From NCBI RefSeq assembly GCF_028583425.1, contig NC_072800.1, positions 94,953,001-95,017,000 of the forward strand: a DNA stretch of 64,000 bases, in the 5' to 3' direction. The notes beneath the pieces are model-generated. The model saw only the letters and a list, made by a program, of their open reading frames with translations, did no database searches and was not told where the DNA came from. Both the position numbers and the translations under genes were made by a program. This document shows positions 33,301-42,690 of the stretch, piece after piece; position 1 is the stretch's first letter, and the number at the start of each line of letters is the position of its first letter. The stretch is from Eublepharis macularius (taxonomy: Eukaryota > Chordata > Lepidosauria > Squamata > Eublepharidae).

Positions 33301-33733
33301 TTTCTTCTTGGGTGAGAAGAGCCTTCTCAGTGTGAGTTGGATCACTACCCCAGTTTTGGTTCCAACGATGGTTTTTACAGTTGGCGTGACTGAAAGTGAT
33401 GCATCCTTCTGCCCAATTTATGTAGGGATTGTGATCACATAGCCACTTGCTGCCTAGAATTAACGGGTATTTGGCAGTGGAGCTGATGACAAAAGACCTT
33501 TTCTCCCAGTGTTGGCCCATGCCTGTGATCACTGGGATGGTTTCGGTGGTAACAGGGTTCATATTGGTGCCATCCATTTGTTCAAATATTACTGGATTTT
33601 GCAATTCACGAGTTGGTAGGACTAGTCCGTTGACTAGGGCTGGGGCGATGATGTCTCTTGAACAGCCCGAGTCGATAAGAGCTTGCACTCGGATGTGCAT
33701 CTTCCTCTCCGGGTTAAGTAAAGTCACTGGCAT
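30359..33733 (-). CDS. pol: Gypsy pol polyprotein (fossil element gene)
   Basis: About 1,124 residues. In order: retropepsin-like protease (DSGCSRD), reverse transcriptase (LDLKDAYFHVRI, then YLDDVLIYS), RNase H (VQVDASDTAIGGVL, VWTDHKNLE), integrase with an HHCC zinc domain (H-H, CPIC) and DDE core (SMDFITDLP, SDRGGQF), and a C-terminal chromodomain (YEVQQILDSKF, LIRWKDF). It makes and integrates the element's DNA copy. The chromodomain is thought to guide integration to marked chromatin. Confidence 0.95.
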   Translation of the reverse strand: MPVTLLNPERKMHIRVQALIDSGCSRDIIAPALVNGLVLPTRELQNPVIFEQMDGTNMNPVTTETIPVITGMGQHWEKRSFVISSTAKYPLILGSKWLCDHNPYINWAEGCITFSHANCKNHRWNQNWGSDPTHTEKALLTQEEINQIPEPYWPFLNAFSEEEADTLPPHRRTDCAVEILPGASLPKGRLYPMSLHEREELRKFIDTNLQRGFIRPANSPHAAPVLFVKKKDGGLRLCTDFRGLNAVSTNNAYPIPLIRDLLNVVAQGKIFTKLDLKDAYFHVRIKAGDEWKTAFNTPLGQYEYLVMPFGLAGAPSVFMSMINEVLHEFLYKGVVVYLDDVLIYSDTEEEHIQMVQKVLATLMNNKLPIKLSKCDFHKTELTYLGYCISQEGLKMDPAKVQAIQEWQTPTTRKELQSFLGFANFYRDFIANFAQITLPLTELLKTKNKGDQAKKPSSKLQWTSDCQTAFECLKGQFVTEPILCHPNEEYPFIVQVDASDTAIGGVLLQKGEDGKLRPCAFLSRKFSDAERNWNVWEKEAFAVKAALTNWRHWLEGARYPFEVWTDHKNLEALRSPRRLNAKQLRWAEFFSKFNFTLNYLPGKTNFLADALSRMPQHKSKREETVDTVFSPTQLGGVVTTRSRASQPLPHNQEWKSKLKTEVEKEGDKAPRNKLTQSPQGDWLAGSKFYVPDSLRREVLQRCHDAPTAGHYGYLKTLHLIQWQFWWPGMRKDISQYVSSCPICLSAKTRKGKPPGLLQPLETPNRPWEIISMDFITDLPLSKGHNCILVVVDLFSKQAHFIPCTAIPTARKLADLFLKHIVKLHSFPSKVISDRGGQFVANFWRELLRMLNIEQGISSSHHPQTDGQSEKTNQILEQFLRCYINFQQDNWVDLLPLAEFSYNNSVHASTGEAPFKVVYGAHFNPFPLDTPPFHSSSSPDVSSWWGEAAQQWTLIKKHLEKAKLDYKKYADRHRAAEWDLQPGDHVYISTKNLKLAQTSRKLALKFLGPFPVRKVINKVTVAVNLPKNLRHVHDTFHVSLLKRAPTDDKWHIKAPPIPTLMDDQIHYEVQQILDSKFKRNQLFYLIRWKDFDSGYDEWVNSVHVHAPRLTKAFHTRYPYKPGGDLF

Positions 33734-33804
33734 GAATAAGATGGACCCAGGCGGCCGGTTCCGTGCAGGGACGGGCTTGGGGTGGATCTGTCGGTTGGGC
33801 CCTT

Positions 33805-36159
33805 TTACGACAGATCCATCTCGTTTCCCGACTGGGGGCTTTCTGGATTTACCTCTGCATTTGGGGAAGCGGGGTCGTATTCCATGACCTCTTCCGCTTC
33901 CAGCCCCCTTTCTGAGGCGGGTCGTTGGGAAGCGCCGCGGCCTCTATTCGCTCGTGGAGCGGGAATCGGGCGTTGGAGAGTAGGAAATGGAGCAAGGGTT
34001 GGACGCCGTAGTTGGAGCGGAGGTCTTTGCACAGGCCGGTAGGGGCATTGTGCTGCAAAGTGACCGGCTTGTCCGCATTGCAAACACAGCCCTTGTTGCC
34101 ATCTAGCATCTCTCGCTCCACGAGTGGCGTATCCAGCTCCCCGTCCTCCCCTCTGTAAAGTTAAGGGTCTTCTTTGTCCCGTTTGTTGTTGTTGTTCAAC
34201 CAAACGGACTTCCAGAATGCGATTTTCAACTTCACATGCAAGCTGGATCCAACCTAATAACGTAGGAGGATTGTCCTGCATAAGGGCTCTGTCCAGAAGT
34301 CTCGGGTTTAGCCCTTGCTTGAACAGGATAATTTTGGTGGACTCCTCACACCTAGGGCATTTGGCAGCTAGTTGTCGGAATTTCGTAATATAGTCCCTTG
34401 CCGACATGCTGCCTTGTTTGATGGCTTGCAATTCTGTTCGGGCCCTGGTTTCCTCTAAGGGGTCTTCGTATTGTGCTCGAATAGCGTCCACCAACCCCTG
34501 GAGAGTATTGAGTTCGGGGGCCCCGATATTGTATAGGCCTACATACCAGTCCGCTGCTTTGCCTTGTAAGCGGGAGCCGAGATGCTCAATTTGACTGGCC
34601 TCGCTGCCGAAGAGGTGTCCCCACCGGTTGAAGAATTGCACTACTTGCACTAGGAAAAATCCTAGTTTGGAGGGATCCCCATCAAAAGTGGCTTCCAGTT
34701 TCACCCAGCCCATCGGGAGGTCTTGTCTCGGAGCCGGTGCTGGGTAGAAGTCCGTCGGAAGCATCAAGGGCACTTGAGGTACGAGGGAAGGTAGTTGGGG
34801 ACCCGGTTGTGGCAGGGGTGCTGGTTGCACTGGCGGCGGCAACACCGGCTGAGCTGGTGGTGGTGGCCTCGGCTGGGCGGGCGGTGGTCTTGGTTGGGCC
34901 GGTGGCTGTAGCAGTGGCCGGGCAGGCTGCTGCAACCTTGGTCGGGCTGGTGGTGGCAACGCCGGAGGCGTCGGCAGTAGCGGTTGAGGTGGAGGTGGCC
35001 GGTGCGGTCGAGTGATGATCGGCCGCTGAGGGGCGGGTTGGTGGGGTTGTAGTGGTGTAGGCCCCACCGGTTGATTCGGAGGTGGTAATACGGGTTGGTC
35101 CGGTGGCAAACGGATCGGTTGCTGCAAAGGGATTAGTTGCGGTCGAAGCGGAAGGGGCCGCAGCGGCGAAGGCCTGATGGGTGGTGGGCCGCGCGGGCTT
35201 GCCCCTCCCGGCGTCGTTACTCTGGGAAGCAGAGGCTGGTCTTGTGGCGCCGGTAGACCGTCCCTTGGGATTTGCTGAATGGGGACAACTTCTAGCGGTT
35301 GTTGTGGCAATTCCTCCCCAGGAGGAGCCGGAGGCTCTTCCGACTGATCCGGCCGGACCGTTATTGGAGAAGCGGGAGGGGGTATCACCGTCGTCTCGGT
35401 TGGACGGGTTGGCCTTTCTTCCCCTTCTGCAGGCATCTCAGCTGGAGTCTCAGCTGGAGTCTCAGGAGGTGGATCCCCGTTCGATCTAGGGGGTTCTGTT
35501 GGAGCTTCTCCAGGTACCTCAGCTGGAGTATCCCCGCTAGGCGGAATTTCGTCTAATCTAGGAAGTTCCGCGGGCGGTTCTCCCGGTTCTCCAGGGCAGG
35601 ATTCCTCCTCTCCTGAAGGCGGCGGCTGCTGTGGAACGACCTCCACCGGATAGGAAATAACGCTTTGGAGGGTAGCTATCTGTACAGCCATTTCTTCAGG
35701 TGATATTCTCTCTCCTGCCCCCATCGCCGAGATTAGGTGAATGGCATGAGCCAAACTTTCCTCCATGTCGATCAGCCTAGCTTCCAACTGTTGCATTCGG
35801 CTTGGACCCGGTTGCCCCATCACGGAACCTCCCTCAGTTGCACTCACCGGGGAAAACGGCCCCCAAGGCGGAGGGTCTCCTTGATCGACTCGCGATCTCG
35901 CTGCTAGAAGTCCTTTGGCTAGGCCCGTCACTGCCGAGATGCCGGAATCTACAGCATAGGTGCGACTTTGCATCTGCACCCAACTTTGTTCAGAAACTTC
36001 CGTTGGCTCTTTCCACGGGGCAAGTTCCGAATAATCCCAACTCAGGGCGCCGCGGCGGGATGTGTTCCCGTCCGTCTGTTCGGTCGTCCTGTTCCAAAAC
36101 AGCCACGGTTGGCTGCTATCCAGCTCAGGGACAGTCTCTAGGCTTCGGCGCCCGTCCAT
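33805..36159 (-). CDS. gag: Gypsy gag (fossil element gene)
   Basis: About 784 residues. A long proline-rich middle (PPAQP-type repeats) is followed by the retrotransposon capsid domain (LGSRLQGKAADWYVGLY ... YITKFRQLAAKCP) and one CCHC zinc knuckle (CLQCGQAGHFAAQC). The proline-rich part is compositionally biased, which explains the long opposite-strand frames here. It precedes pol in the usual order. Element sequence between 36160 and 36467 completes the leader. Confidence 0.92.
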   Translation of the reverse strand: MDGRRSLETVPELDSSQPWLFWNRTTEQTDGNTSRRGALSWDYSELAPWKEPTEVSEQSWVQMQSRTYAVDSGISAVTGLAKGLLAARSRVDQGDPPPWGPFSPVSATEGGSVMGQPGPSRMQQLEARLIDMEESLAHAIHLISAMGAGERISPEEMAVQIATLQSVISYPVEVVPQQPPPSGEEESCPGEPGEPPAELPRLDEIPPSGDTPAEVPGEAPTEPPRSNGDPPPETPAETPAEMPAEGEERPTRPTETTVIPPPASPITVRPDQSEEPPAPPGEELPQQPLEVVPIQQIPRDGLPAPQDQPLLPRVTTPGGASPRGPPPIRPSPLRPLPLRPQLIPLQQPIRLPPDQPVLPPPNQPVGPTPLQPHQPAPQRPIITRPHRPPPPQPLLPTPPALPPPARPRLQQPARPLLQPPAQPRPPPAQPRPPPPAQPVLPPPVQPAPLPQPGPQLPSLVPQVPLMLPTDFYPAPAPRQDLPMGWVKLEATFDGDPSKLGFFLVQVVQFFNRWGHLFGSEASQIEHLGSRLQGKAADWYVGLYNIGAPELNTLQGLVDAIRAQYEDPLEETRARTELQAIKQGSMSARDYITKFRQLAAKCPRCEESTKIILFKQGLNPRLLDRALMQDNPPTLLGWIQLACEVENRILEVRLVEQQQQTGQRRPLTLQRGGRGAGYATRGARDARWQQGLCLQCGQAGHFAAQCPYRPVQRPPLQLRRPTLAPFPTLQRPIPAPRANRGRGASQRPASERGLEAEEVMEYDPASPNAEVNPESPQSGNEMDLS

Positions 36160-36467
36160 CGAAACTCGTGGATGTAGTCCACCGGCCCGGCGCTCTCTCG
36201 TTTCTCAGGGTCTGGCTCCCCACTCCGACGGGGTGGGTAACGAGATCAAGGGGAGAGCGGCCGCCGTCGGCCTTGTCCCCTCACTGCCGAGATCGATGAG
36301 AGGCGGGGTAGTAATCGAAGCTCCGGTCCCGGCTGGCACCGGTTCCTGAGATTCTTGGGGTTGCGCTGTTTGACTGTCGGGAGACGCATACGGATCAAAC
36401 AAAGGATCCCTGTCCGGGACTACCTTGGATTCCGCTGGGCCCGACTCAGGCATGATTGGTAACAAAA

Positions 36468-36884
36468 TGTCAGCCTGTGGCTAGATAAGGCTCTTCCTAC
36501 AGGTTCCCTTTCAAAAGCAAACAAGAGTCCGTTGATTGAATAAGGAAACTTTACTGCAGAAAAGGTCCATTATAGTCCACTGTCCTGAATGGAAGACTCA
36601 GGATGGTACACAGTCATTGTTACCAATGAAGAGCAAAGCATGAGGTACAGAGTAACAATTCCCATCTGCATCAGCCTCCCCCCACAGTTCTCAAAACAAC
36701 ATCTTTCAGTCCTGGGAAGCTGCTCTCCTTCAAGGCCAATGCTTGGTGGAACGGTGTTAGACAAAACAGTCTCCTCCGGTGGGAATGCTGCCTGGGAACT
36801 GGTGCACCTGCGAGGAAAGCACTTAAACACTAGAAGCATTAGAAAATGGAGTCAGTACAGTTTACACATACACTGGACCTGACA
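36468..36884 (-). repeat. 5' LTR of the Gypsy element
   Basis: 417 bp, matching the 3' LTR at about 99.5%. Flanked on the outside by TTTTC. Confidence 0.95.
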
Positions 36885-36889
36885 TTTTC

Positions 36890-37244
36890 ATTGCTAAGGT
36901 ATTTTCAAACTGCAAAACAGTAAAAGAGTAAAATTGCTAACTGAGCTGCTGTGGGGGTTTAGGAGACGTCCTGCTTTGAATTTAGAGGTGTGAAGATGTC
37001 TTCACAATTTGACGAGAGGACACAGGTGTGAAGATTTTATCAAAAGGACAAAGCATAAGTTTGAATATTCTGAGAACTCGACTCAATTACAATATCATGC
37101 GCAAAGACCCTTAGAATTATTAGTACAAAGAAAAAAATCCATTTCATAGACGCTAAGCAGACATGCGCAGAAACATTGTTTACTCAGCTGTATAAAAGAT
37201 GTGGGAATCTCCCTTCAGGTGGAATCAGAAAAAAGTCACACCAA
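36890..37244. other. Upstream flank of GIMAP C, nothing recognised
   Basis: AT-rich DNA without a recognisable exon. It resumes the sequence interrupted by the Gypsy insertion. Confidence 0.35.
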
Positions 37245-37345
37245 GGGAACTCACAGCAGAATTTCTGCATCAGCAAAGCAGGGATTTGATCCTGGGTCTC
37301 CAATATGCTGTTCTGGCGCTCTAACCACTGCTCCATGCTGCTTGG
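37245..37345 (-). repeat. tRNA-derived SINE fragment, minus strand
   Basis: The reverse complement has an A-box-like AGCAGTGGTTAGAGCGCCAG and a B-box-like AGGATCAAATCC. No cloverleaf 3' half is seen, so it is not a tRNA gene. Confidence 0.5.
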
Positions 37346-37621
37346 GGCTGTGCCTGAAACCCAGAAAGTGAGGGGTAAACAGAGGGTGTGGTTTAGGAAA
37401 TCCAGGCTGAAACCCTGTGGTAAGATTTGTTGAGCTCTCACATCTGGGACGTTTCAGCTGTCCTCAAGCAAAGTTTGTACATTAAACTACACGAGTGGAT
37501 TTTATAAAACAATCAGGAGCGATTGGTCCCACAGCTTGGTCATCTCTTTACAATTCAATTTATTTCAGTTCCAGTCCAGTGACCATGATAAATATATTAA
37601 ACATAGATTTTCTCTTCACAG

Positions 37622-38277
37622 CAATAATAACAAATAAAGGGAACATACCTGCTGGAAAAGAAAGGCGTATTTGTGTGAATCCTGAGGAACCAGAGCTGCG
37701 CCTCATCCTTGTTGGGAAGACGGGAGCGGGGAAAAGCGCAACTGGAAACACCGTCCTGGGGAAAGAGTGCTTCGACTCCCGGTTTGAATTCACCTCCGTG
37801 ACACAGACGTGCCAGCAGGAAACCAGGGAGTGGAAGGGGAAGAAAATTGTCGTGATCGACACACCAGCTATTTTCGATTCTGCCATTGGGAGGGATTCCC
37901 CGGAGACAGACAGATGCGTTGCTCTCTCCCGGCCAGGCCCCCACGCTCTGGTGCTGGTGACCCAAACGGGTCATTTTACTGAGGAAGACTATCAGTCCGC
38001 AGAACGGGTGAAGCAGATCTTTGGCACTGAGGCCCAGAAATACATGATGGTGGTTTTCAGCCGCAGAGAAGACTTGCGTAGTCAAAGCCTGGAAGACTAT
38101 ATAAAGCACTCAGACAATGTCTACTTTCGGAAGTTTATCCATTCTTGCAATGACCGATACTGTGGTTTCAACAACAGCAAAACAGGAGAAGAGAGGGAGA
38201 AACAAGCCGAGGAGCTGCTCACTAAAATTGAGGCGATGGTGCGAAAGAATCGAGACAAGCCCTACTGTGCTGTATAG
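37622..38277 (+). CDS. GIMAP C: AIG1-type GTPase, main coding exon
   Basis: AIG1 GTPase exon of about 217 residues after the acceptor GATTTTCTCTTCACAG, phase 1, to TAG at 38275-38277. The open frame continues upstream to about 37495, but that part is judged intron. Motifs: G1 [14 protein letters not shown]3 DTPAIFD, the box [20 protein letters not shown] in the G4 position and the C-terminal helix [17 protein letters not shown]. It stops soon after KPYC, about 24 residues earlier than GIMAP A. It carries blocks nearly identical to A separated by diverged stretches. The hydrophobic candidate exon at 20260-20342 has the matching donor phase and strand and could supply the start codon. The member number is not assigned. 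Confidence 0.9.
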
Positions 38278-38410
38278 TGGAAGAAGAGCCACAAATGAGG
38301 GTGCCGACCCTTCACCCACCTACAGGCCTGCCCCACAATAGGACGAGGGCTCTGCTAGGCCTGCTAAGCTAGCTGAGGTGTCCTGCTAGCCGCCTGCCTC
38401 GTTCCTGACA

Positions 38411-38565
38411 CCGGCCATTTCCATACATGTTGAATAATGCACTTTCAATGCACTTTCGTAATCCTTTAGAAGTGGATTTTTTGTTCCACACATGGAAAAT
38501 CAGTTTCAAATCTTCATTAAAGAGTATTGAAAGTGGATTATCCAATGTGTGTGGAAGCAGCCCCT
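38411..38565. mobile_element. Short inverted-repeat DNA element
   Basis: The left end GGCCATTTCCATACATGTTGAATAATGCACTTTCAAT is mirrored, with changes, by ATTGAAAGTGGATTATCCAATGTGTGTGGAAGCAGCCCC at the right. It is a non-coding, old foldback-like element. Confidence 0.6.
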
Positions 38566-39029
38566 ATCTGCAAATCAAACAACCGCTTCAACCGTTCCTG
38601 CGTCATACCTTTGCTACGGGGGAAATAATCTTGCCTTGCAGGTCACATCATAGGATTGGATGTAGAATCAGGTGAAAGGATTCCTCACAGCTTCATAAAG
38701 CACAGGTGGTTTGGATCCAGGAATCCGTCAGCAGAACACACTGGCAGTCATGGACTGTCCCCACCTTCGCCTAACCCTTCCCCTCTCCCCAGGAGCCATT
38801 TCGGACCCAGGGGGGATCTTTACTCCTGGCGTTGCTGGTCCCACCCGGACTCACAGCCATGTGGGTCAGGACTCGGAGGCTGCAGTGTAGGGGGGGGGGG
38901 GAGAGAGCGGAAGTGCTCCTTTCTGCCTCTCGCAGGAGTAAAGTAGGTATCCCAGGGAAGGAAGTGGCTCCTTTGGAGAATGGAAGGTGGGAAGACCTGT
39001 CTGTGGATTATGGAACCCAGCCCATTGAT
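38566..39029. other. Intergenic sequence, nothing recognised
   Basis: No exon or repeat supported. A G-run lies at about 38890. Confidence 0.3.
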
Positions 39030-39110
39030 TTGTCTCTTGGCACCTGCTTTTGCATACAGAAGGTCCCCGGTTCCTTCCCTGGCGGCATCTCCAGTCAACA
39101 GGCCCCAGCA
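39030..39110 (+). repeat. tRNA-derived SINE fragment
   Basis: CTTTTGCATACAGAAGGTCCCCGGTTCC followed by GGCGGCATCTCCAGT matches the head of the SINE at 5738-5955. Confidence 0.6.
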
Positions 39111-39579
39111 GGAACGGATGCGCATAACCTGGACGTGAGACTAACCTTGATAGACGGAGGGGCCGACTCTGGAGAAGGCAGCGTTCTTTCCTGGCTGCTC
39201 AGGCACGTTCTCGCGTGAGCTTGGGGGGCGCTCCAGGCTCCCTTGAGGAACTGTCCTGCGCAACAAGGCTTTGTGAGCCTGCTCGCCTCGTCTCCTCCAG
39301 GGCTCAGAGGTCGTTCCTGGTCCAAATGCTGGCTCTGGCCATGACAGACCCCCACTCTTCGTGGCAGGGCAGGACTTTTACTCAGTGGCCTAAGAATACC
39401 TTCAGAAAATAGTTCTGTGCCATCTGGTTGCTGCAGCTTGCAACTCCCCCAATTTGAATAACAGCAGGTAAGAGGCAGTGGCAACTGTTAGGATCAGGGG
39501 GGCTGGAGTGAGGTGACAGGTGTCCTTCCCGACCTCCTTCAGAGCCTCAGTCGTAAGGGACACCCACGGGAGGTCATTA

Positions 39580-40056
39580 GAAATAGTTATATTTGTTTGG
39601 TAGCAGTTACACAGTCAACAGTGATTGCCCCAATGTGCAGTAATTAATCCTTAGGCAGCTGAGTTGTAGAAAAGATTGACTGTACAGTTTATTGAAGCAG
39701 AATCCATTCACAGCGATATCTTGGGGTGGAAAGAAAAATCTTCGTCTAAAGCATTACTTGCTCTTTACCATGGCCACCCAGCATAGCACTGACGCTGGAT
39801 GTGGGTACGTGGACGAGGCCTTTGTGGCAAGAGCTCCAAAACAGACATCTTTCCCCTTTGGAAGGTCACAAGGCAAGAAGGAGACTCTCTCAAATGAAAC
39901 AGGGAGAGAGAGGAAGAGTCAGGACGGTTCCCACCGTAGTTAAAGAGTAGCAGCTTGCTTATCAAGAGAGCAAGGCATACACAGAGAGAGAGAGGGAGAG
40001 AGAGAGACGCCCCCCGCCTCCCCCCCCTGTCCAAGGCCTGCTGAGTCGCCTGTTGC
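39580..40056 (-). mobile_element. LTR-like repeat, copy 2 (possible solo LTR)
   Basis: Homologous throughout to 25580-26032. On the minus strand it starts near TGCAACAGGCGACTC, contains AATAAACTGTACAGTC as a poly(A) signal, and ends near ATAACTATTTCTAAT. The flanks differ from copy 1, as expected for independent insertions. No internal genes are adjacent. Confidence 0.45.
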
Positions 40057-40790
40057 AATCAAGGTGAGGCCGAGTTACCTTGGTTCTTGCTTCCCAGCAC
40101 ACAATTCATACCTCGGTTCCTCCTGGGGCCAGAAGGAGCAATACACCCTGATGGGAATTCCAGGACATCCCAACCACGGCTCAGGTGGGATCCCGCGGCG
40201 ACCCATTCCCCCATGCTGCAATTTCTCCTTCGGCACAGGATCCCTGGGCTGTCCCCAGGGCCAAGGGACAAAAACGCCAGTGAGCCTCAGGGGAGGGTCT
40301 AGAAGTTCTGCCTCGCGACACCGGGCCTTTCTATTCCCAGCACAACATCTGAGGAAATGCCTTCACCCCTGTGTATCCAGCCCCATTGTCACATGCAAGA
40401 ATAAATGTGCATCTTCCCCTTGTCTTTTGCCCTGCTCTCAGTGTAAGGAGAGGCCACTCATAGATCTGGAGAAAACATGAAAGGGGCTCCTCCCAGCATC
40501 CCGGGTCACCCACCCACCAGCTTCACCCCATCCTGCCCTATATCTGACATAAGAAGAACAGAAGTGCTGGCCATGGGTGCAGGGAGGGCTAAAGGGCTTG
40601 TTCGGTGGAAGGGGGAGCGGGAATGCTGACAGTTTCCAGCTGCCTCCTTATTGGGGTGACAGCCGGGGGGGGGGATGTGTCCTGGGGAGGGGGCTGCCAT
40701 TCCCCTGGTCCTGGGCACAGGGGGATGGGGGGGGTGCAGTCTGGCCTCCCCAGGAGGAGGCAGCCTAGCTGCAGTTCGGCCACTCTTCCT
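40057..40790. other. Intergenic sequence, nothing recognised
   Basis: No exon supported. G-runs at 40665-40735 give chance frames on both strands. Confidence 0.3.
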
Positions 40791-41910
40791 TTGGATCTGC
40801 CTCCCTGCGCTGAGGCTGGGCTCCTTAAGCTCCCGCCGCTGAATGCCAGATCAGTAACTGGGGAGGAACTCCTGCCACCCAGGATTTAATGCTGGGGATC
40901 TTGGCCTGTATTGCAAGGACAGGGCTGGAATGGGGTTGCCAGCCTCCAGGTGGTGGCTGGAGAGCTCTCAGAATTACAACTGATCTCCAGGTGACAGAGA
41001 TTAGTTCCCCTGGAGAAAATGGCTGCTGTGGCATTATACCTTGCAGAAGTCTGTCTCCTCCCCAAACCCCACCCTCTCCAGGCTCCCCTCCCCACATCTC
41101 CAGGAATTTCCCAGCCTGGAGCTGGCAACCCTAGGCTGGAAGGGGGGGGGGATTAAATCTGACCCAGCTCTGCCCTCCAGGTTTCTCTGTATAGCTGCAG
41201 GCTGTCAGGTTCTGACTGTGTTTAAGCCAAAGAGACTCCATTTTAATCCTGTCAGTATATTAAGTGTTTTCTTTGCAGGTGGCAAGCCTTCCGCTGGAAG
41301 CTCCCAGAGAGAAGAGGAATGTTATGTCTACAGATATCTGCCTTTCAGACACCCTTGGGAAACTTCCGCTTTCTCACCCTCGGGCCGATTGTTTTGAGAA
41401 CTGAGGGGGAGGATGGGGCCTGCAGGGAACTGCTATTCTGGACCTCAGCTTTTGCCTGTCATTCGTAACAATATCTAGCTCAGCCATGACCCTTGTATCT
41501 TGGAGTGTGGACTTATAATGGTTGTTTGTCTTCAGCAAAGCCTTTTGAAATCGATGGACTTTTGTCTCATTGCAAGGGGTAGTCTGGATTGCAACTTTTA
41601 TTCAAGCCACAGTCTGACAACCACAGGCTGGGCAGGGGGACAGAGAGGTGGGGTCCCAGTGGTCTGTCGTGATTCCATCCATCTATCAAGGCCCCTCATC
41701 CAACAGCCTGCCAGGCTTGATTGTGTGTTCCTACAGGTGGGTGACCAGGACAGGGCAGGGATTCTGCTGGTGTGTCCCCCCCCCGCCCCCGGCTGCCCAG
41801 CCATCTGTGTTCCTGAGCTAGCCGAGCTGGTCTGGTTCATGCTGGTGGAGATCCCAAGATTGGTTGTCCTGGGTGACTTCAACATTCATGCTGAGGCCAG
41901 CTTGACCAGC
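40791..41910 (+). mobile_element. L2-like LINE fragment, 5' and endonuclease part
   Basis: The word LNARSVTG near 40840 and, further on, PELAELVWFMLVEIPRLVVLGDFNIHAE (41810-41895) are typical of the start and the endonuclease domain of L2 ORF2. GDFN is a catalytic signature of the APE nuclease. The copy is split by the MITE at 40931-41134, carries frame breaks, and is cut short by a SINE. Confidence 0.6.
40931..41134 (+). mobile_element. MITE with GGGTTGCCAG termini, best copy
   Basis: GGGTTGCCAGCCTCCAGG at the left and CCTGGAGCTGGCAACCCTA at the right are terminal inverted repeats around 200 bp of non-coding DNA (TACAACTGATCTCCAGG, CTGGAGAAAATGGCTGC). It is nested in the L2 fragment, so it is younger. 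Related pieces are at 8683, 13676 and 14125. Confidence 0.75.
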
Positions 41911-41934
41911 ATGCCCATCAGAAACAAAGACGCA

Positions 41935-42190
41935 TCAGAGATGCAATCTGTAGAAATAATAAGAACAACAGTGTGCTTATACACTGCCCATCTGGACAGA
42001 TCTGTGCCCTCTCGGAGCGGTGAACAAAGTCAGTGTTGTTATTATCCCCACCATGCAGCTGGGGAGCTGAGGTGAGCGGAGGGGCTGACCCAGGGCCACC
42101 TGCTGAGCTCATGGCAGAAGTGAGATTCGAACCAGCAGAGTGCTGAATTGCAGCCCAGCCCCTTAACCGCTATGCTGCAGAAGCTGAGTT
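41935..42190 (-). repeat. tRNA-derived SINE, minus strand
   Basis: The reverse complement starts CTGCAGCATAGCGGTTAAGGGGC (A box) with CTGGTTCGAATCTCACTT (B box). It continues GTGGGGATAATAACAACACTGAC and GTGTATAAGCACACTGTTGTTC. The same family lies at 61578-61800, and its tail resembles that of 52395-52660. Confidence 0.8.
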
Positions 42191-42444
42191 TGGTGCATGT
42201 GTGACCAGCAGGGTGGCCAAATGCTTCCACAAAAATACTGGACACACTCGGTGAAAACCTACTGACCCTCCCCGCACCCGCCCACCGAAGTGCTGCCACC
42301 ACCTCCACTGGAGTTTGGTTTAAAGCAACATTGAGGACGAGGAGGGCCACGATGGGTCCACACAGCCACAGCCAGCCGCTCGCCTGCCTGATGACAACGA
42401 GAGTCATCATGACATGAGGGAGCCTAAGGGCAGAACTACAAGTG
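42191..42444. other. Spacer, possible transposon end
   Basis: Nothing coding. AAGGGCAGAACTACAAGTGAC at 42425-42445 resembles the GGGCCAAGCTACAAGTGACG terminus at 46600. Confidence 0.3.
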
Positions 42445-42690
42445 ACAAAAGGCACAGGTTAGACATGAGTTCGATCCTGGCGGAAGCCCGGTTCAGGTAG
42501 CCAGCTCAAGGTTGACTCGGCCTTCCGTCCTTCTGAGGTCGGTAAAATGAGTACCCAGTTTCCTGGGGGTAAAGTGTAGATGGCTGGGGAAGGCCATGGC
42601 AAACCATCCCGTAACAAAAAGTCTGCCAAGAAAACGTCCTGATGCACTCGGTGCTTGCACAGGGGACTACCTTTATCTTACCTACATTAC
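42445..42690 (+). repeat. tRNA-derived SINE, fuller copy
   Basis: A B-box-like GAGTTCGATCCTGG is followed by GGTTCAGGTAGCCAGCTCAAGG, the CTGAGGTCGGTAAAATGAG body and TGCTTGCACAGGGGACTACC. It shares its body with 26895-27055. Confidence 0.7.

Larger units (their letters stand above)
29931..36884 (-). mobile_element. Ty3/Gypsy chromovirus-type LTR retrotransposon, nearly whole
   Basis: A 6,954-bp element on the minus strand. It has two 417-bp LTRs that start TG and end CA, a TTTTC duplication on both flanks (29926-29930 and 36885-36889), a purine-rich tract (AAGGGGGGCAGAA on the minus strand) beside the 3' LTR, and gag then pol between them. pol ends in a chromodomain, which marks the chromovirus branch. 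The LTRs differ at only about two sites over 417 bp, so insertion is recent. Both genes read as long open frames. The element looks close to whole, with at most a few breaks. It sits between GIMAP B and GIMAP C and disrupts no exon seen here. Confidence 0.95.

Noticed and set aside
34737-36349. Plus-strand frames rich in Val/Ala inside the Gypsy element
   Set aside because: They are the opposite strand of the proline-rich gag stretch and have no independent support.
37495-37621. Extended N-terminus of GIMAP C from the upstream open frame
   Set aside because: A pyrimidine-rich acceptor lies at 37621 and the upstream residues have no family similarity. The open frame is chance.
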